From Chlamydiales bacterium (GTDB lineage: Bacteria > Chlamydiota > Chlamydiia > Chlamydiales > JARBTQ01), in contig JARBTQ010000001.1 of NCBI GenBank assembly GCA_029240075.1, forward strand, positions 1 to 64,000: a stretch of 64,000 nt of DNA, in the 5' to 3' direction. Of this stretch, positions 50,128 to 60,253 are shown one piece after another (the first letter of the stretch is position 1; each line of letters begins with the position of its first letter). Made by a program: the position numbers and the translations under genes. The notes beneath the pieces were generated by a model. The model made no database searches and was not told where the DNA came from. It saw nothing but the letters and a program-made list of their open reading frames with translations.

Positions 50128-50634
50128 TTACATTTTTTCTGCATTTTTAAAATAATCATTATGGTATGCTTCAAGAAATGACTGTCGTATGATTTTTTCT
50201 GTTTGATAAGCGTAGATTCCTTTTTTAGCATACTCTTCATACGATTTTCTTTCTGCTGCTTCATTACACTCTTGCTCATCACACTTATGATAGATTATTT
50301 GTACCTGTTCCTTTAATTTAGTCTGGAAGATTTTTTTGAGTTTTTCAAGCTCCTCTTGATTAAGACAGGAAAATTTAGCTGCATCATCAACTTCCTTCTC
50401 ATCTTTCGGAAGAAATAATTCTACATAACTAGAAATATAAGAATATTTTCTGGGCTCTTGAGGTAAAAGCTCATTATTGTTTGATTTTAGGATAGAGGTT
50501 AACTTCTCATAATTTTGGTAAGTGTTCATAAATTGTGCAACATTACGTCTGTAATTTGCACAATGCTGCATATGATCTAACATATCTATATTTGACTTTG
50601 CTGTTTCAAATGTTAAATTGGTTGAATGAATCAT
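50128..50634 (-). CDS. hypothetical protein
   Basis: 168 aa ORF, charged and helical; no recognised domain. Confidence 0.5.
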   Translation of the reverse strand: MIHSTNLTFETAKSNIDMLDHMQHCANYRRNVAQFMNTYQNYEKLTSILKSNNNELLPQEPRKYSYISSYVELFLPKDEKEVDDAAKFSCLNQEELEKLKKIFQTKLKEQVQIIYHKCDEQECNEAAERKSYEEYAKKGIYAYQTEKIIRQSFLEAYHNDYFKNAEKM

Positions 50635-50662
50635 AAATTATTCTCTTTTAAAAGTTTATTTT

Positions 50663-50735
50663 AACATTTTTCACCTTAATTAGCATGAAATATAATAAAT
50701 AAAAAACCTAATTTCAAATTAAGGTAAAAAATGTT
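50663..50735. repeat. near-perfect 19-bp inverted repeat, AT-rich, in a divergent intergenic region
   Basis: AACATTTTTCACCTTAATT (50663-50681) versus AATTAAGGTAAAAAATGTT (50717-50735), 18/19 complementary. Confidence 0.8.
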
Positions 50736-51023
50736 CCATATATTGAATCTTCCCCTATTGTAAGAGAGTTTACTTCACGTCATGGGATCTATAAAAAGCT
50801 TGTTTTTTGAACCAACTTCACTGTAGTATACTAAAGTTTATAAGAAAAATAGGCTACTCTTTTTATTCTGACTTAAAAACTTATGCACAACTTCAAGAAG
50901 AACTTAAAGATGTGTAGATCAAGTTTCTAAACCTATTTAAGAAGAATATATAGCTTATTGACAAAAACAAAAGACTGTTTTTTTGGTCTTATCAAAGGCG
51001 TATAACTTATTTTAGAGGATCGA

Positions 51024-52370
51024 ATGTCGATAGATGCTTTTATTCATAAGCTAGTTGAACAGATATGGGGTTGGCCCCTACTCGGATTATTAGCAGTCGT
51101 CTCAATAGTCTTTACTATATTACTAGGCGGGGTACAATTTAAATATTTTTTTACGAGCTGGAAACTAGCTTTTTCAAATGAGAATCCCAAAAGCTCTGAT
51201 GAGTCGGGTGAAAAACAGATCACTGTTTTTCAAGCCTTTATTAATTCTCTTGGGGCTAGTATTGGCAATGGAAACATAGCAGGTATTCCAGCTGCTGTCC
51301 ACCAAGGAGGTCCCGGAGCTATTTTTTGGATGGTCGTCTTTGGTTTTATATGCCTTTCGATTCGATACGCTGAAGTTTACTTAGGAACTCTTTTCACAAA
51401 TAATGCTTCTGCAAAAGATAAAGCACCAATCGGTGGTCCGATGCTTTATTTAGCCAAAATTCCAGGTGGTAGATATCTTCCTCATATCTATGCTTTTTTC
51501 TGCTTTTTCTATACTCTTGTTGCTGGAAATGCCATTCAATGCAACTCAATAGCTGTAGGTTTTGTGCGCACTATGCCTGATACCTCACCTATGACAGTTG
51601 CTATAATTCTTACTGCTTTTGTCATGTATGTATTATTAGGGGGTGCTAATCGTATTATCGCAGCCTCAGAAAAATTAGTACCTTTAAAAGTGGGAGTTTT
51701 TCTAATCTGTTCAACTATACTTTTAGGTTACCATAGTGATAAAATTTTAGAGGCTTTACAGCTCATATGGCATCACGCTTTTCATCCTGTAGCTATTGCA
51801 GGGGGGGCTGTTGGAATTGCAGTCAGTAGTGCTATTAGCTACGGCGTTTCATTTGGCATGAATGCTAGCGAAGTTGGTGTAGGTACAGCTTCGGTCATTT
51901 TTGGACGCACTGAGAAACAAGATCCTGTAAAAAAAGGGATCATCTCCATGCTAAGTGCTTTTATTACTACACACGTTGTCTGCTTTATAGTGGGACTGTC
52001 AGTAATTGTCAGCGGCGTTTGGAATAATGGTGAAACCAGCACAGCACTTAATGTTTCAGCCTATGAAACTGTTTTTGGGTTAAAAGGTGGTTGGATTGTA
52101 AATTTTTACACAATTGTATTTGGATTAAGTGTGGTTGTGGCGTATGCTTATATTGCGCAAGAATGTTGGCTATTTGTAACTAGGCAACGTGGTAAAGTTG
52201 TATTTCTAGTACTTTATACTCTAGCAACTATTTGGGGGACCTTAGGTTCTGTAGATTTTGTGTGGGATACAATCCGTATTATCTTAGCAACAATGCTGCT
52301 TATTAACTTATACGGAATCATGTATCTTCTGCCTTCAGTTCGCAAAGGATTACAAGAAACGAAAATTTAA
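51024..52370 (+). CDS. sodium:alanine/glycine symporter (AGCS/AlsT family)
   Basis: 448 aa; AFINSLGASIGNGNIAGIPAAVHQGGPGAIFWM, NASEVGVGTASVIFG. Confidence 0.88.
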   Translation: MSIDAFIHKLVEQIWGWPLLGLLAVVSIVFTILLGGVQFKYFFTSWKLAFSNENPKSSDESGEKQITVFQAFINSLGASIGNGNIAGIPAAVHQGGPGAIFWMVVFGFICLSIRYAEVYLGTLFTNNASAKDKAPIGGPMLYLAKIPGGRYLPHIYAFFCFFYTLVAGNAIQCNSIAVGFVRTMPDTSPMTVAIILTAFVMYVLLGGANRIIAASEKLVPLKVGVFLICSTILLGYHSDKILEALQLIWHHAFHPVAIAGGAVGIAVSSAISYGVSFGMNASEVGVGTASVIFGRTEKQDPVKKGIISMLSAFITTHVVCFIVGLSVIVSGVWNNGETSTALNVSAYETVFGLKGGWIVNFYTIVFGLSVVVAYAYIAQECWLFVTRQRGKVVFLVLYTLATIWGTLGSVDFVWDTIRIILATMLLINLYGIMYLLPSVRKGLQETKI

Positions 52371-52387
52371 TAAAGATTTTTTTTCAT

Positions 52388-53233
52388 ATGCAGTACCGTA
52401 CATCGGAGTACAAGCAATCAAGCGAAGCTGTCAATTCAAAAGAAGCTATGCATAGCCAGGAGGTAGAAAACTCTATCTCCAAGCTAGAGCACTGCCACAG
52501 TCTACAATTTTTAGAAAAACAAGTGCTTGACCCTGCTAAAATCCCCAATCATGTAGCCATTATTATGGACGGTAACCGCCGCTGGGCTAAACAGCATGGA
52601 ATGTTGCCAATTATGGGACATTTTTATGGTTCTGAAACATTGCAGGAGATTACCGAAATTGCAGCAGATTTAGGTATAAAAGCCTTAACAGTTTATTCTT
52701 TTTCTACTGAAAATTGGAAAAGATCAACAGAAGAAGTTCAATCTTTATTTGCTTTATTCACCCATGTCCTGCGTCAGAAGTGCCAAAGGATGGTAGAAAA
52801 AGGGATTAGACTCAATACTATTGGTGACATTTCTCGCTTACCAGACCATCTGCAAGAAGCTATCGCAGAAACCAAAGCAGCTACTAGTAAATGTACAAAA
52901 ATAGACTTAGTCCTTGCGCTCAATTATGGTGGACGTGATGACATCAAGCGTGCTGTTTTGAATATTATGGACGATTACGGATCTGGTAAAATAAAAAAAG
53001 AAGCAGTTACAGAGACATTTTTTTCTACTTACTTAGATACTGCTGCATGGCAAGATCCAGATCTCGTGATACGTACTAGTGGCGAGATGCGCTTAAGCAA
53101 CTTTTTGTTGTGGCAAATTTGTTATAGCGAAATTCACGTTACTGATGTATTATGGCCCGATTTTAGTAAAGAGCACCTGGTTGCAGCTTTACTTGATTAT
53201 CAAAAGCGCGATCGCCGCATGGGACAAAGATAA
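52388..53233 (+). CDS. uppS: isoprenyl (undecaprenyl) diphosphate synthase
   Basis: 281 aa; HVAIIMDGNRRWAKQHG, LTVYSFSTENWKRS, DLVIRTSGEMRLSNFLLWQ. Exact start uncertain. Confidence 0.93.
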   Translation: MQYRTSEYKQSSEAVNSKEAMHSQEVENSISKLEHCHSLQFLEKQVLDPAKIPNHVAIIMDGNRRWAKQHGMLPIMGHFYGSETLQEITEIAADLGIKALTVYSFSTENWKRSTEEVQSLFALFTHVLRQKCQRMVEKGIRLNTIGDISRLPDHLQEAIAETKAATSKCTKIDLVLALNYGGRDDIKRAVLNIMDDYGSGKIKKEAVTETFFSTYLDTAAWQDPDLVIRTSGEMRLSNFLLWQICYSEIHVTDVLWPDFSKEHLVAALLDYQKRDRRMGQR

Positions 53234-53260
53234 TTCTCTTAAATCAAGGAACATAAAATT

Positions 53261-54130
53261 GTGCAACATCTACTAGATAATATAAGAAAACTGCCCGAGC
53301 TATACCAGCGTTGTATTGTGGGAGGTTTTTTCATAGCAATTCTCACAGGCGTCTTTGTATCTTTACACCTCCCCCTATTTAACTGGGTATTCGCACTTTT
53401 TCTAGTTACCTTTACAATTAAAGCTTATAGTGAGTATGCATCATTAGCTACTATCAAAGGAACCTATGTTGCGATTAAGACAGCCTCTTTATGCATCATC
53501 ACTTATACTTTAGGACTCCTTGTATTTCCTAATTACTCTTTATTGCCGTCTTTAGTTACAATTTTTACTCTTATAGCTCTATTTATTCGCTATGGAATGA
53601 GTGACCATTCCCCCATTACAGGTACAGCTGTTACATTATTTGGGTTAGTCTATGTAGCTTGGCCTCTATCTTGCATCTACAATTTAGCTTATATACTACC
53701 TCCGCAAGGAATAGATCAAGGACGCTGGCTAATTTTATACACACTTTGTACAACTAAGGTCGTCGACATGGGCGGATACTTCATAGGTAGAACAATGGGT
53801 AAACATTTATTAGCTCCTAAGATTAGTCCTAAAAAGACTATAGAAGGTGCTATTGGAGGTATTATAGCCGCAGCCTTAGTAAGTTACTTATTTTATAGTA
53901 TTGATAAAATTAGCTTACACCCTTATCTTAATCTTACTCCTTTAAAAGCTGCTGTTTGGGGAGTTATTATCGCAATTTTAGCACAAGGGGGAGACTTAGC
54001 AGAATCCCTTTTAAAAAGAGATGCTGGGGTTAAAGATAGTCATAGATTGCCGGGACTTGGAGGATTGCTAGACATGGTTGATTCTCTCCTATTCACAATC
54101 CCTTGCGTTTGGAGCTTTTGGCAATTTTGA
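53261..54130 (+). CDS. cdsA: phosphatidate cytidylyltransferase
   Basis: 289 aa; CdsA signature region KISPKKTIEGAIGG...AQGGDLAESLLKRDAGVKDSHRLPGLGGLLDMVDSLLF. Confidence 0.93.
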   Translation: MQHLLDNIRKLPELYQRCIVGGFFIAILTGVFVSLHLPLFNWVFALFLVTFTIKAYSEYASLATIKGTYVAIKTASLCIITYTLGLLVFPNYSLLPSLVTIFTLIALFIRYGMSDHSPITGTAVTLFGLVYVAWPLSCIYNLAYILPPQGIDQGRWLILYTLCTTKVVDMGGYFIGRTMGKHLLAPKISPKKTIEGAIGGIIAAALVSYLFYSIDKISLHPYLNLTPLKAAVWGVIIAILAQGGDLAESLLKRDAGVKDSHRLPGLGGLLDMVDSLLFTIPCVWSFWQF

Positions 54131-54181
54131 TTAACTTATAATAAATTAAGTAAAGATTAAAAAAATAAGCAAATACAGTTT

Positions 54182-54859
54182 ATGATTATCACACTAGATG
54201 GACCTGCCGGTACAGGAAAGAGCACAGTAGCTAAAGAGCTAGCTAGAGTTATAGGCTTTACACACATTGATACAGGAGCTATGTATCGCTCTGTAACGTA
54301 CGCTTTTATGAAACACCATATCCCTTTAGATGATACAATATCTATTAAAAACTTACTGGATACATTTGACTTAACTCTACACAGAGAAGGTGATTCTCTA
54401 CATTATTTTTTGGAAGGTGAAGAGATTACTCAAGTGATACGCTCGCGCGAAGTTAATGATTATGTATCCGATGTCGCACAACTTGAAGAAGTGCGTGCTT
54501 CTATGGTCTCAATCCAGAGAAAGCTAGCAGAAGGTAACAATGTTGTATGTGAAGGACGTGATTTGGGTACTGTTGTCTTTCCCCAAGCTGAAATGAAAAT
54601 TTTCTTAACCGCGCGCTCCGAAGTTTGTGCGAAACGGCGTTATATAGAATTATATCAGAAGCATGGAGCAAATCTTACAACGACAGAAGAAATGATTAAA
54701 GAGAACTTAGAAAAGCGAAACCAGCTCGATTCATCCCGTAAAATTTCGCCTTTAAAACAGCCTGAAGGAGCCATTGTCATCGATACTTCCGATCTTAGTA
54801 TTACACAAGTATTAGAAACTATTTTGCTCCATTATGAACAAATTAAAGCGCCTACCTAA
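54182..54859 (+). CDS. cmk: cytidylate kinase
   Basis: 225 aa; ITLDGPAGTGKSTVAKELA, GRDLGTVVFP. Confidence 0.94.
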   Translation: MIITLDGPAGTGKSTVAKELARVIGFTHIDTGAMYRSVTYAFMKHHIPLDDTISIKNLLDTFDLTLHREGDSLHYFLEGEEITQVIRSREVNDYVSDVAQLEEVRASMVSIQRKLAEGNNVVCEGRDLGTVVFPQAEMKIFLTARSEVCAKRRYIELYQKHGANLTTTEEMIKENLEKRNQLDSSRKISPLKQPEGAIVIDTSDLSITQVLETILLHYEQIKAPT

Positions 54860-55490
54860 TTTACAATCTATTGTTCGAGCTCTGGCAACCTTTTACTTTC
54901 GCACTTTTTTTCGTCTGAAAGTTTATGGCAGAGCTCCAGAATCAAAAAAATTATTGCTCGCAGCAAACCACTCTTCTTTTTTTGATCCCCCTATTTTAAC
55001 AGCTTCCTATCCAGACGAAGTCCATTTTCTAGCTCGCGACAATCTCTTCAAAATTCCAGTACTTGGTAAACTTATCACTAAATTACATGCTCATCCTATT
55101 CAGAGAGGCAAAAGCGATCTAAACGCTTTAAAAACAGCTTGTCAATTAATTAAGAATGAAAAAACGGTTGTTCTTTTTCCTGAAGGTACTCGCTCTTCTA
55201 ATGGTCAAATCTCAAACATCAAAGGGGGAGTTGCTTTCATTGCTTCCCATACAGAGTGTGACATCATTCCCGTCTATATTCATGGTTCATATGACGCTTG
55301 GAATAGACATCGTAAACTTCCTAAACTTAAAGGAAATATTACCTGCGTAATTGGTTCCCCCATTACTTGGAGTTCTGTTGCTCATCTTGATAAAAAAATG
55401 GCTCAAACTGAGATTGCTAAACGATTAGAACAAGCTTTGCACGATCTACACTCATGGTTATTATCGGGAGCTCAAGGTACTCCCCCTTAA
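54834..55490 (+). CDS. plsC: 1-acyl-sn-glycerol-3-phosphate acyltransferase
   Basis: 218 aa; ANHSSFFDPP (HX4D) and FPEGTRS motifs; overlaps cmk. Confidence 0.9.
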   Translation: MNKLKRLPNLQSIVRALATFYFRTFFRLKVYGRAPESKKLLLAANHSSFFDPPILTASYPDEVHFLARDNLFKIPVLGKLITKLHAHPIQRGKSDLNALKTACQLIKNEKTVVLFPEGTRSSNGQISNIKGGVAFIASHTECDIIPVYIHGSYDAWNRHRKLPKLKGNITCVIGSPITWSSVAHLDKKMAQTEIAKRLEQALHDLHSWLLSGAQGTPP

Positions 55491-55915
55491 TAGTACAAGC
55501 ATTGTTTGAATCAAATTAAATAATGGGAAGCAGCTAACAAAATTAATATGATTTAGCATGTAACCTAGTTCTATTTTACATATCTAGTTTTGCAATACTT
55601 CACATTCACAAGGAGCCATTAAAATTTTTGCTCTAACGTGCTTTCATATTAACTTAAATATAAACTCTGAATGTTTGGATGAATTTGATGTTTTCACCTA
55701 TTTTGGTATGGTGCATTTTAACTTTAATTTACAGCAAAGATTATCAATTTTTGTTATTACAACTTTCAATTTTTCAGTACAAGGTAAGACCTTTACTCAT
55801 TTCAAATAAGCAGGACCCACTCTATTGACAATAGACGAAATATTAATTCAAACTATAAATTAATTTAATAACATTAAATAATTAATAAATTAATGAAAAA
55901 TTAATTTAGAAAGTA

Positions 55916-55946
55916 TACAACCAAATCAAATATCAATTTGGTTGTA
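55916..55946 (+). promoter_or_regulatory. stem-loop directly in front of the start codon of the 807-aa ORF
   Basis: TACAACCAAAT (55916-55926) / ATTTGGTTGTA (55936-55946), perfect 11-bp stem, 9-nt loop; ATG at 55949. Confidence 0.6.
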
Positions 55947-55948
55947 AT

Positions 55949-58372
55949 ATGGATTTTAAACACATAATTGCTAAGTATGATGCAAAACAGCTTGATGAAC
56001 TTTTAGAGCAAGTTACTTATAAAGATAAAAATTTTGAGCTTTTCCAAACAAATCAGTCAAAAATAAAAGTTAAAGTTTCTGATTTTATTAAATGGGAAAT
56101 TATCCACAGCATATGTCAGCATATTTTGGAAAATTCTGATTTACAGAATAATTTACAGTTTTCTGCTAAAGAGATCGATTCATTAAGTCACAAATTAGAA
56201 AAAGCTTTAATCAGTATAGAAGAGAAAAGCAAGAATCAACGCCTTAATGCTAAATCGACATCCATCTTCAAGAAAGTATTCTCTAAACAGGAAAAAGCAG
56301 AGCTTAAACAGGAGGCTATATTAAAGGAGTCGGTGCAACAGCAGCTTATTTTGTTAGCAGATAAAAATGAAGCATTGCTCAAAAAAGAATTAACAAAGAT
56401 TACAACATCTCAGGAAGTCATTAATTATTTAGAATCCAAAATGACTCAAGGAGTATTGCATTTCTCCCCTAAAAATACGAACCAGGCTATAACACGTATT
56501 TTAGAGAAAACTTCAGAAGGAAAGGCTCTTATTTATTTTGATGAAGATGGTCAACTCAGTATAGCTCGCAAAGGACTTAATTCAATGAGGTCTTTTCCAA
56601 TTACGGTTGATGTTAATGGATCTTTTCGATTTAGAGATGATGGGTTAATTTATGATACTTTTGAAGACCTTTTAGCAAGTAGAAGTTTTAAATCTGAACA
56701 GAACTCTGTTCAATTTACACTATTAAGCAAAAATGAGATCGATGCTCTACAATCACAGATCCACACCACCTCAAAAGAGGAATTGGAATTCCTGGATCAA
56801 TTGAAACTATGGGAAGCTGGGGCAAAGAAAACAAACCAAATAGCTACGACCATTATGCAAAATAGTGAACTTAAGAACCTCTACAATTCTGAAGAATACC
56901 ACAAAAGGACACTTAAGAGTGCAGTCCACCTTTCTGTAGAATATATGGCACAAGGTGCCATGGCGGGTAATAAAGGGGTTGGATTTGCTGTAGACCAAAT
57001 CCTAAATGTCATAGTATATAAGAAATCTGAAAACTTTCAAAAACTAAAGTCGTTATTAGAAGGTACTCATCAACTAAGTAAGCTCTACCATGACATTACA
57101 TCTAAAAATGATCAGCATGAAAAATCTGCCCAAGATCTTTCTGAATTATTGAAGTCTAAAATTATGGGTTTAACTCCTGGTGAATCTTTATTTTTCCCTG
57201 TCTATACTGCTAAACATGCTATGATGGCTGTAGTCACTAAAAATAAAGATAATCCTAATTTTATATTTAGACTCCACAATGAAGGAGAAGGGCTTAGGTA
57301 TCACGAATATGATCTTATCGACGGAGTAAAAAAATTCCAATCTACATACCGTGTCGATGACCTTTCTTTAGAGCAACTTTGTGGAGAACAATCACAATTT
57401 ATATATGAGCTAGTACATGAATCTGCTACTCCTCAATCTTCTACTAAAAATATCTATGAAAATGTCCTAAAAGCTCCCTTAAATCGTTCAGATAATTATT
57501 CTGAATGGGAAGATCCTGGAGAGAAACAGTATCAAACAAGTGGACAAGTAGGTGGATCGTGCACTGCTCAATGTGTTTTATCTGCTGTTAAAACATTTTT
57601 AACACCAGAGGAAACTGCCGAGCTAAAACGGGAATTAAGATTACAAGCTTTAGAGCTTTTCTACTCTAAAATCAAAAGGGGTATAGCCACTACAGATGAA
57701 AAACTGATATGCCTAGAAATTAGTAGAAAATTACAACATAGTTACCAGAAAAAGTCACAAGAAACTCCCTATATACTTAATCAGATCGAGTACAATGTTA
57801 AAAATTTATTAAAAAGTTCTGAACCTACTTCTTTAGACATAAAGGACAAACCACTAAAAGACAAATTTCAATTTAGTTTCTTGGAACAGTCCCCAAAAAT
57901 AGATCGTAAAGGAGAGCCTAAATATAAAAATAGTAATCATAACACAAGTCAAGAACAACTTAATACCGTAGAACAGCAGCTTATCTTATTCAAACAGGCT
58001 CTAAACAGCTACGATTTTGACCTAGCTAGAGGTCTATTAAAAAACATTGGAGAAGATACTAACATCTTTACAAAAAAAGTTTTAAATGCGACTCAAGAAG
58101 AGCTAGAACCATTAGTACAATTTATCATTAAGCTATATAAGGAGTATCACACTACAAATAAGAACAGCTTAAGACACCATACTTTAGAAGAGATTGACTT
58201 ACTACACCAGCTCTATAATAAGTTCAAGGCCACTCTTTCCAGTTATATAGAGAAAATTGAAGACGAAGAGCAAAGGAAAATAGTTGACGATGAAATATAC
58301 TACTACTGTGAAGCAATCCGTACAGACTATACAAGATTACATGTAAAAAATTATTTTAGAGATAAGAGTTAA
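55949..58372 (+). CDS. hypothetical protein, effector candidate with possible Cys/His hydrolase motif
   Basis: 807 aa; AKHAMMAVVTK...FRLHNEGEGLRYHEYD followed by GQVGGSCTAQCVLSAVKTFL; otherwise charged helical sequence. Confidence 0.7.
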   Translation: MDFKHIIAKYDAKQLDELLEQVTYKDKNFELFQTNQSKIKVKVSDFIKWEIIHSICQHILENSDLQNNLQFSAKEIDSLSHKLEKALISIEEKSKNQRLNAKSTSIFKKVFSKQEKAELKQEAILKESVQQQLILLADKNEALLKKELTKITTSQEVINYLESKMTQGVLHFSPKNTNQAITRILEKTSEGKALIYFDEDGQLSIARKGLNSMRSFPITVDVNGSFRFRDDGLIYDTFEDLLASRSFKSEQNSVQFTLLSKNEIDALQSQIHTTSKEELEFLDQLKLWEAGAKKTNQIATTIMQNSELKNLYNSEEYHKRTLKSAVHLSVEYMAQGAMAGNKGVGFAVDQILNVIVYKKSENFQKLKSLLEGTHQLSKLYHDITSKNDQHEKSAQDLSELLKSKIMGLTPGESLFFPVYTAKHAMMAVVTKNKDNPNFIFRLHNEGEGLRYHEYDLIDGVKKFQSTYRVDDLSLEQLCGEQSQFIYELVHESATPQSSTKNIYENVLKAPLNRSDNYSEWEDPGEKQYQTSGQVGGSCTAQCVLSAVKTFLTPEETAELKRELRLQALELFYSKIKRGIATTDEKLICLEISRKLQHSYQKKSQETPYILNQIEYNVKNLLKSSEPTSLDIKDKPLKDKFQFSFLEQSPKIDRKGEPKYKNSNHNTSQEQLNTVEQQLILFKQALNSYDFDLARGLLKNIGEDTNIFTKKVLNATQEELEPLVQFIIKLYKEYHTTNKNSLRHHTLEEIDLLHQLYNKFKATLSSYIEKIEDEEQRKIVDDEIYYYCEAIRTDYTRLHVKNYFRDKS

Positions 58373-58501
58373 CAAGTACAACAATCAACAAGATTTTCGT
58401 TACACTTTTTACAAAGGTTTATCAGAACAATCCATAGAGATCTATACAGGAAATGTGATTTTAAAGATGGAGAATGTACTATCTCCATCTTATACTAATG
58501 A

Positions 58502-59854
58502 TTAGCTTGAGCTTATTGTGGTTTGTTCCTCATGTTTATTCTCAATATCAAAGTGTATTTCATGACGCAAACGAAGGATCCCAATCACGTTAATTACTAG
58601 CAGCAATCCCCCTGCTATCCCCATAATTGCTATTGCTTCTGTAGCTTCTTTGAAAGAGAAAAATATGAAAGCCGCTACTGCATACGCGTAAAAGAATTTT
58701 TTACCATGCTTTGGGGATAAAAACTGAGAACATTTGACTCCAATACTAAAATAAGCAATTAGAGTTGAATACCCTAGGAGAAAAATAAAGATGGGCATGA
58801 AAATCTCCATATAGGGAAAGTAGCGGGATAAAGCTGTCTGTACTAATAGGGAAGCATCTAAGGGTTCTTTCCATAAATTAGTTGCTAAAATAATTAAAAT
58901 CGAAAAAGAGCAAATTAAAAAAGTATCTACAAAAATCCCAAAAATAGCTAAGGAAGCTTGCTTATGTGGTTCTGAAGTTTTAGCTTCACTTTGGATAATA
59001 GAAGCATAGCCAACACCTATATCTCCCGTATAACAGGCTCGAATGAATCCTTTATGAATAGCAAGTGCTGCAGTGCTCCCTACAAAAGCTCCTGTCGCTG
59101 CATGCCCAGTAAAAGCAGATTTAACAATCATTAGAATTAAGCGGGGTAATATCATAATATTTTGTAATAGGACCCACAATACCATCCCTGCAAAGATAAT
59201 AATGAATATAGGGATCATCCATTCGGAGATAATACCAACACGTTTAATTCCTCCACTTCCCCCTAATAGAACTAATCCCAGCAGAATTAGTGTAACTAAC
59301 AGAGGGTTCCAGCCTGAAGTTGAGACAATTGAGTCTTTGACAACATCGAATATATAAATCTCGACTCCATAAATACAGAGTAGAAAAGCAACTACATAGG
59401 GAATCCATTTAGAGGTAAATGCTTTTTGCAGAAAGTACATAGGGCCACCGTCATAGCCACCTTGGGTATTGGGCTCTCTATATTTAATTCCTAAGTAAAC
59501 TTCGGAATATTTTAAAATCATCCCTAATAAAGCAGCGAACCACATCCAAAATGCAGCTCCTGGTCCACCAATCTGCACTGCAGTACATACCCCTACAACA
59601 TTCCCGATTCCGATACATCCTCCCATCGATGCAAAAAAAGCTTGAAGTGGAGTAATTCCCCGCTTAATTCCCTGATCATCATCAGAAGGGCGAAAACAAC
59701 TAAAAAAATAACGAACAGAAGCAGGAAATTGTCTTATCTGTATCCAGTTAGCATAAAAAGAGAGATAAAGTCCTACGATAACCATAATAGGAACAGCAAA
59801 GTATCCCCATAGGATCCATTCAAATGAGAGGATGTTTTCGAATAAAGTGTGCAT
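58502..59854 (-). CDS. sodium:alanine/glycine symporter (AGCS/AlsT family), second copy
   Basis: 450 aa; PLQAFFASMGGCIGIGNVVGVCTAVQIGGPGAAFWM. Confidence 0.88.
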   Translation of the reverse strand: MHTLFENILSFEWILWGYFAVPIMVIVGLYLSFYANWIQIRQFPASVRYFFSCFRPSDDDQGIKRGITPLQAFFASMGGCIGIGNVVGVCTAVQIGGPGAAFWMWFAALLGMILKYSEVYLGIKYREPNTQGGYDGGPMYFLQKAFTSKWIPYVVAFLLCIYGVEIYIFDVVKDSIVSTSGWNPLLVTLILLGLVLLGGSGGIKRVGIISEWMIPIFIIIFAGMVLWVLLQNIMILPRLILMIVKSAFTGHAATGAFVGSTAALAIHKGFIRACYTGDIGVGYASIIQSEAKTSEPHKQASLAIFGIFVDTFLICSFSILIILATNLWKEPLDASLLVQTALSRYFPYMEIFMPIFIFLLGYSTLIAYFSIGVKCSQFLSPKHGKKFFYAYAVAAFIFFSFKEATEAIAIMGIAGGLLLVINVIGILRLRHEIHFDIENKHEEQTTISSS

Positions 59855-60024
59855 TGTATGTCTATGTGCTCTACCTTAAAGTGTCCAAAAAAGGAAAATT
59901 TATTAACAACGGGGTAATTATTTCAATTTAGGAAATTTCAGTCCATAATCTTTTTCTTAGTTCCTTTTACACTAACACCTTAGATGTTGATAACGTTTGA
60001 ATTATGATTTTTTTTAAAAAAAAG

Positions 60025-60054
60025 TTGATCGAAAAATCTAATTTCTTGTATAAA
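60025..60054 (+). promoter_or_regulatory. sigma70-like promoter upstream of tRNA-Gly
   Basis: TTGATC (60025-60030), 18-bp spacer, TATAAA (60049-60054), ~30 bp before the tRNA. Confidence 0.5.
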
Positions 60055-60084
60055 TGAGAACATCAAATGCAACACATTTTCTAC

Positions 60085-60155
60085 GCGCCTGTAGTTTAAT
60101 GGTAGAACTATAGCCTTCCAAGCTATTAGCGTCAGTTCGATTCTGACCAGGCGCT
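60085..60155 (+). tRNA. tRNA-Gly (anticodon TCC)
   Basis: Acceptor GCGCCTG/CAGGCGC, anticodon stem-loop ATAGC-CTTCCAA-GCTAT, T-loop GTTCGATTC; CCA not encoded. Confidence 0.93.
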
Positions 60156-60208
60156 TCTTTTATACGTCATCCAATAAAATAGTTAACTTAAATTTAACCA
60201 AGACCGAA

Positions 60209-60253
60209 ATCTTACCGTGTAAAGCTTTTCGGACGTAAAAAAGCTTGTAAGAT
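60209..60253 (+). promoter_or_regulatory. structured leader of rpsB
   Basis: Nested stem: ATCTTAC (60209-60215) pairs GTAAGAT (60247-60253); AAGCTTTT (60222-60229) pairs AAAAGCTT (60239-60246); 6-nt one-sided bulge. Confidence 0.5.

Noticed and set aside
50094-50282. 62-aa minus-strand ORF
   Set aside because: Overlaps the longer 50128-50634 ORF in another frame on the same strand; Lys-rich, likely spurious.
55491-55948. AT-rich intergenic region with repeated TTAAT/ATTAAT words, considered as a CRISPR or tandem repeat
   Set aside because: No regularly spaced direct repeats; looks like simple AT-rich sequence.
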